DNA from: Straminergon stramineum
Lineage: Eukaryota > Streptophyta > Bryopsida > Hypnales > Calliergonaceae
Direction of reading: 5' to 3'
Assembly (NCBI GenBank): GCA_963920665.1
Contig: OY987272.1
Location: 18,295,001 to 18,359,000, forward strand
Length of the DNA stretch: 64,000 nucleotides
Made by a program: the position numbers and the translations under genes. The notes below the pieces were generated by a model. That model was given only the letters and a program-made list of their open reading frames with translations. It was not told the origin of the DNA and did not search any database. Positions within the stretch are counted from its first letter, which is position 1, and every line of letters starts with the position of its first letter. Positions 59,748 through 64,000 of this stretch are shown one piece after another.

Positions 59748-62635
59748 GTAAACAATAGGTAGCCCATGCCCATGATTCAAGATGAAAAGACATGTGGCCC
59801 ATGCTTCAAGATAAAAAAAGACAAGTGGCCCTAAAGCTTCTCTAAATGCATAAACCTTTCTTAGTGCATGGTCCCGACACCATGCACCAAGGGAGGTTCT
59901 ACCGATATCTTTTATGAATCCTTATGTGATAATAATTGATTATGGAATATACAACCATTCACAGCATTGATATGCAACATTTGGATGTTGTTTCTATATG
60001 TACATCATATATTGTATTCATAGGTGGAACTCATAACTGAATGTCAATATTCATATATAACATTCATATTCATATTTTGTATTCATATGATATGCCTTCA
60101 AGTAGCCATGTGCTTGTATGCATATCTATATCAACATACCAACATATACCATATATCTATGTAAAAAAATATTTTATGACGGGTCTAAGGGGGTGTAATG
60201 TTTTGAAGGCAAGAAGGTTGTCTCTTTTTATGAGATAGGATAGTGTATGAAAAAGGTAGCAAGAGGATGGACAATAAAATTTTAGCCAACTTGTTGATTC
60301 AAAAAGCTATGAGAAATTATGAAATCAATGTGCAACCCAAATATGGACACAACAGGCAAGTACTAAAATAATACCAAAGCTTTTGACTACATACTCAAAG
60401 ATCATTGCGGCCATCACATCTACAAAGTCCTAAATGTAGATAACATATTGGGAAAGAAAACATTGCATTTTCATTGTGCCAATTCAAATGCCACCCCTTG
60501 TAATAATTGGGTATACTTTTGCTTCGATGAATATCATCTCCCATAGTATATTAGATGTCACAAGCTGCCCAAAAGGTGAAAATTACAAACATTTAAATCT
60601 AAACTATGAAGGAAAAGTCCAAACAATTGTTTTGACCTTATAAACAGCTAATTTAAAATTCTAATATAGTGATTCAACTAATCAATGCTTAAACATGCAT
60701 AAACACTTCCAAATAGTGGCAGTCAAATGTAAAAAAATTTATACAAGCATAGTGGACACCTCAATCCTAAATTTCATAAATGATAGTACGTCACCGCTAC
60801 ACTCCAACAAAAAGGTCATCTATAATGGTAATTTTACTCACCTAAAATGGTGACAATATTTTCATAAAATGGTCACTATATCAAGGCAATAAATAGCAAA
60901 AATTATTATTGGCTTTACACCCAAAAGTATCTTAACCTTTGAAAGCCATAAGGTTCCTTCTAAGAGGCTATTCTACACTTCAAAATTAACACTTCTACTT
61001 CTCAAAATTGCCCATTGCTCCCTTATTCAAAAAATTCACATTTTAGTCTTCTTTCAAGCTCTAATGGAACCATTCTTAAATTAACCAACCATAGTTTGAT
61101 GGACACAACAGGGGACATATCTTCACAATATAACAACACCAAAATTTTTAAAGGTTTGACTTCCCACCTCTTCTAATTGTACATCCTTTGTATATTCTAA
61201 TCATTTTTAATGCTATATACAAGTATGATTGGATAACTTCCATTCATAATGTTGCGAATACATATCAAAATACATTGAGAAGCAATTTTTTTCTTCTACA
61301 CAATGCTATTAGAGACGATTGAGTGTATTTTAGGTACTACTAACTATAAACAAGTTATTTAATACAAAAAAAATCCATAGAAAAAATCAACAAAACTTGA
61401 ACAAAATTAATATTGTTTGAAGATTTTGCTTTGGATTTTAGAGGTGAGGATTATGAATCATAATATTTTCACAATTGTTGAACTCCTAAAACTATTTTAT
61501 GTGACTTCTTGGATTGCAAAAATAGATTATTATATAAATTTAAATAAGATACATCCATTTCCTATAGTTTGGTGAGAGATTATGTGATATGGATTATGAA
61601 AGGTAATACAATAGATCTCTTGAGTTACCTACAATACCACATGCTCCTAATGTACTCTAATGGTGGATTGAATTTTAATGAAGGATATTTGAAACATAGG
61701 CCTCTTCAAGATTTTAGGTGTCCCAAGGCATATGCAATCTTAGAAGTGTCTAGATTTCATATATCCTTTACTATACATAATTCATCACTAGTATATTCTT
61801 TGAGGTTAGAAACTAAATTTGGAACCATCTTTGAAAAATCAAAATTGAAGGGTGGTGTCCCTATGGTAATGTTACTATAGTAATATTTTAATCCCTCAAG
61901 GTCTAGAAGGTAGTCCAAATTTCTAAAATTGTAAAGATGTTTTAATAAATGCTACTTACAAGAAGGGTGTTTGCATGCTACAATAGACAAATTTTCTTGT
62001 CATAATGCATCAATGTACATCAGAGTTCAAAAGTCTAATCACTCACCTAGGCATATAGAAATTGAAATTGGGTTTGTTTTTTATGAATGCTAGAACTTTT
62101 TGAACAAAAATTTATAGTCCACCTAAAGTTCAAGTTTATTGAGCTAGGTGAATTTTCAAAGTTTTTAAGTCTAGTGCATATTGATGCATCATGCAAAAGG
62201 TTCATGTATTGCAATGTGAAAACACTTAGAATATTTCAAAGACAACTTTCAAACAAAAGTTGTAAAATGTAGTTCACATATCATATCTATACTATTAAAT
62301 CATCTACTATGCTAATAAAGATTTTTCAATAAAATTTGAAACTAAAAATGAAAAATTGCTTCTAAGATTGTTAAAATTTGAAAGATTTTAAGATTACCTC
62401 TTCATTTTGAGTTCAAAATGCTTAGTTCTATTTATAGTCATGTTTTGAGATTTTTATATTACTTTTTATTCAAGTTTTTTCTAAATGATTATTTTTTACC
62501 AAAAAAATTCTTTTTGATTGAGTTCGAATGTATTTGTGTCCCTTGAACTATAGAGTAGTTTCAAATAAAATTTCAAAAAATATATGTCGTACAATTTTAA
62601 GAGAACTAACACAAGAATGTCTAATAATTTAGATA
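59748..62635. other. A+T-rich intergenic DNA
   Basis: The longest frame, 61569-61880 (+), has no recognisable product. No gene is supported. Confidence 0.4.
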
Positions 62636-62867
62636 TATAAGATGAAATTTAGCTATTGCAAAGGGCCATGAGTTCCCTCAAGTTCGCGGAGTGTGGAAAC
62701 TTGGTCATAGCAACAAGTTGATGTGGTCAAGTGACAGTTAAATCAAATAATAATTTTTATTTTATTTTATTTTAAAGAAATTTTGACTTGTGGTCAATAG
62801 TAGTTGGTTCCTAGCATGGGGAAACTTTTAGAAACAACCCTTCACAATAGCTAAATTTCATCCAATG
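62636..62867 (+). mobile_element. CATTAG element, copy 4 (diverged)
   Basis: Inverted ends share GATGAAATTTAGCTATTG; the outermost right end read inwards is CATTGGATG. Inside, GAGTTCCCTCAAG, GATGTGGTCAAGTG, an A/T-rich core and TTGGTTCCTAGCATGGGGAA follow the order of copies 1-3. At 232 bp it is the shortest copy. Confidence 0.65.
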
Positions 62868-64000
62868 GATGAAAAAATCAAATTTCCTTATGTTTGCAAC
62901 GTGCTTTTGTTCATCCATTGTATAAACTTCGAACGCGTGGTCAATAGTTAGGAAATAAACGAGTCTTGAATAAGGTATATCTATTCTTTAAAGTTTGTTT
63001 CTATCAAGGAACAAAGGAAATGGTATTAGAAAAAATTTCTATGAAATAGGATTTGGATGTGTATCTACAACAACTAAATGTGATTAATTCTTTTGATCAA
63101 TTAGGTATGACTTTGTGTTTTGAAAACCTTAGCCTATTTAAGAATTTTGATGCCCTAAGAATCTCGCAATCTTAGATGGATTTCAATTAAAATAAAAATG
63201 CGCTATATGGAAAGAGGTCCTCAAAGAGACCAAGCTCTAAAATTGTTATCTAAGACAAAAGTACATATTTCTTCCTTATATGTAACAACTCCATTTACGA
63301 ATGGACAAACAATGAACATATAAACAAGTGGAGGTTTTTAGTGCCCTGTATGATTCCAAATTCAAATTCATAACTAATTCCTCAAAGGTCCCAAAAACTA
63401 AATTGACTTGGAATTGATGCTAATTCCATTTATTTTTCAAGGAAAATTTACTCAAAACCTTTCAAGAAATTAAATCCCCCCAAATAGCACATCAATTTGG
63501 AAATGTCCATTTTATGAATGGATTTATGACCTCGCTATACTTTGATTCATCACTCATAATTTTTGGTGAAAGCATCTAAGTGTGACTTGTGTTTTTGAGT
63601 GAATCAATATGCCATGGCTTCAATTACTATGATTGAAGTTAAGCATTTTAGTCAAGTTTCTAATTAATTTTTTCAAAATTCAAGAATTCAAATACCAATA
63701 TCAACATGGGTTGTTAACAAAAGACATGGGATAATTGACATCCTTGTCAACAACTATATCCATATCTATGCAAATACCCATGTCTTGGGATTTTTTTTAT
63801 CAATGATATGCCCATCTAGACCCCCCAAATTTTTAATTTTAACATTTTTTGCCCCTAGAAAATCAAATGGTTTGGTTTGTATTTTTGAGAGCATAAGGTA
63901 AACCAACAAGTGTTAGGTAAGATGATTGATTTGCCATGTTGGAATCATTGAAAAAATTGAAATATTCTTCTCATATAAAGACAAATGTGGAATTTGGAGA
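62868..64000. other. A+T-rich intergenic DNA to the window edge
   Basis: No gene or repeat recognised. Confidence 0.4.

Noticed and set aside
1..64000. CRISPR arrays, tRNA or rRNA genes, operons
   Set aside because: None seen; the genes are spliced eukaryotic genes and no regular direct-repeat/spacer array or cloverleaf was found by eye.

Overview
The window is nuclear DNA of a land plant. The evidence is spliced genes with GT/AG introns, plant-type gene families (an RCC1-repeat protein, a ZNF598/HEL2-type RQC ubiquitin ligase, a USP-domain protein of the plant USP/receptor-kinase group), relics of a lectin-receptor kinase and a cytochrome P450, and plant-type mobile elements (chromovirus LTR element, CACTA, Tourist-like and Stowaway-like elements). 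Gene density is very low and the genes are G+C-richer, by eye, than the strongly A+T-rich DNA between them. A seed-free plant (bryophyte or lycophyte) is my best guess, but no feature proves it.

Layout. 1-1886: 3' part of an RCC1-repeat gene that begins outside the window. 1.9-40.6 kb: about 39 kb without an intact gene, built from transposable elements and dispersed repeats, with small relics of host genes (kinase at 11.8 kb, an unrecognised frameshifted coding block at 24.3 kb, P450 at 25.4 kb). 40.6-41.1 kb: a small intact ubiquitin-like ORF on the minus strand. 43.0-47.6 kb: a complete seven-exon ZNF598/HEL2-like gene with a TATA box and a GA-rich leader. 47.6-54.4 kb: repeats again. 54.4-57.4 kb: a four-exon USP-domain gene on the minus strand. 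57.4-64 kb: intergenic DNA with two more small inverted-repeat elements.

The most striking feature is a set of at least ten elements, from 0.27 to about 2.3 kb, each lying between TTAA tetranucleotides and starting CCC(C)T..., ending ...AGGG(G) (T1-T11 below, plus fragments and solo ends). They fall into several subfamilies. Most share an internal block of about 90 bp near one end, and three have a small hairpin just inside the left terminus. TTAA target plus CCC...GGG termini is the signature of piggyBac; Sola-type transposons are an alternative. No transposase is visible in the window.

A second family (four copies, ends CATTAG...CTAATG) has one copy sitting in a retrotransposon LTR. Comparison with sister LTR copies in the window suggests insertion without a target-site duplication. 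Other structures are a head-to-head LTR palindrome with 323-bp arms, a 3-kb CACTA element with AAT target duplication that carries a 1.1-kb palindrome, and a CCAAWTTGG-type motif array in a G-poor strand. The host genes do not form a pathway together; they are separate loci in a repeat-rich region.
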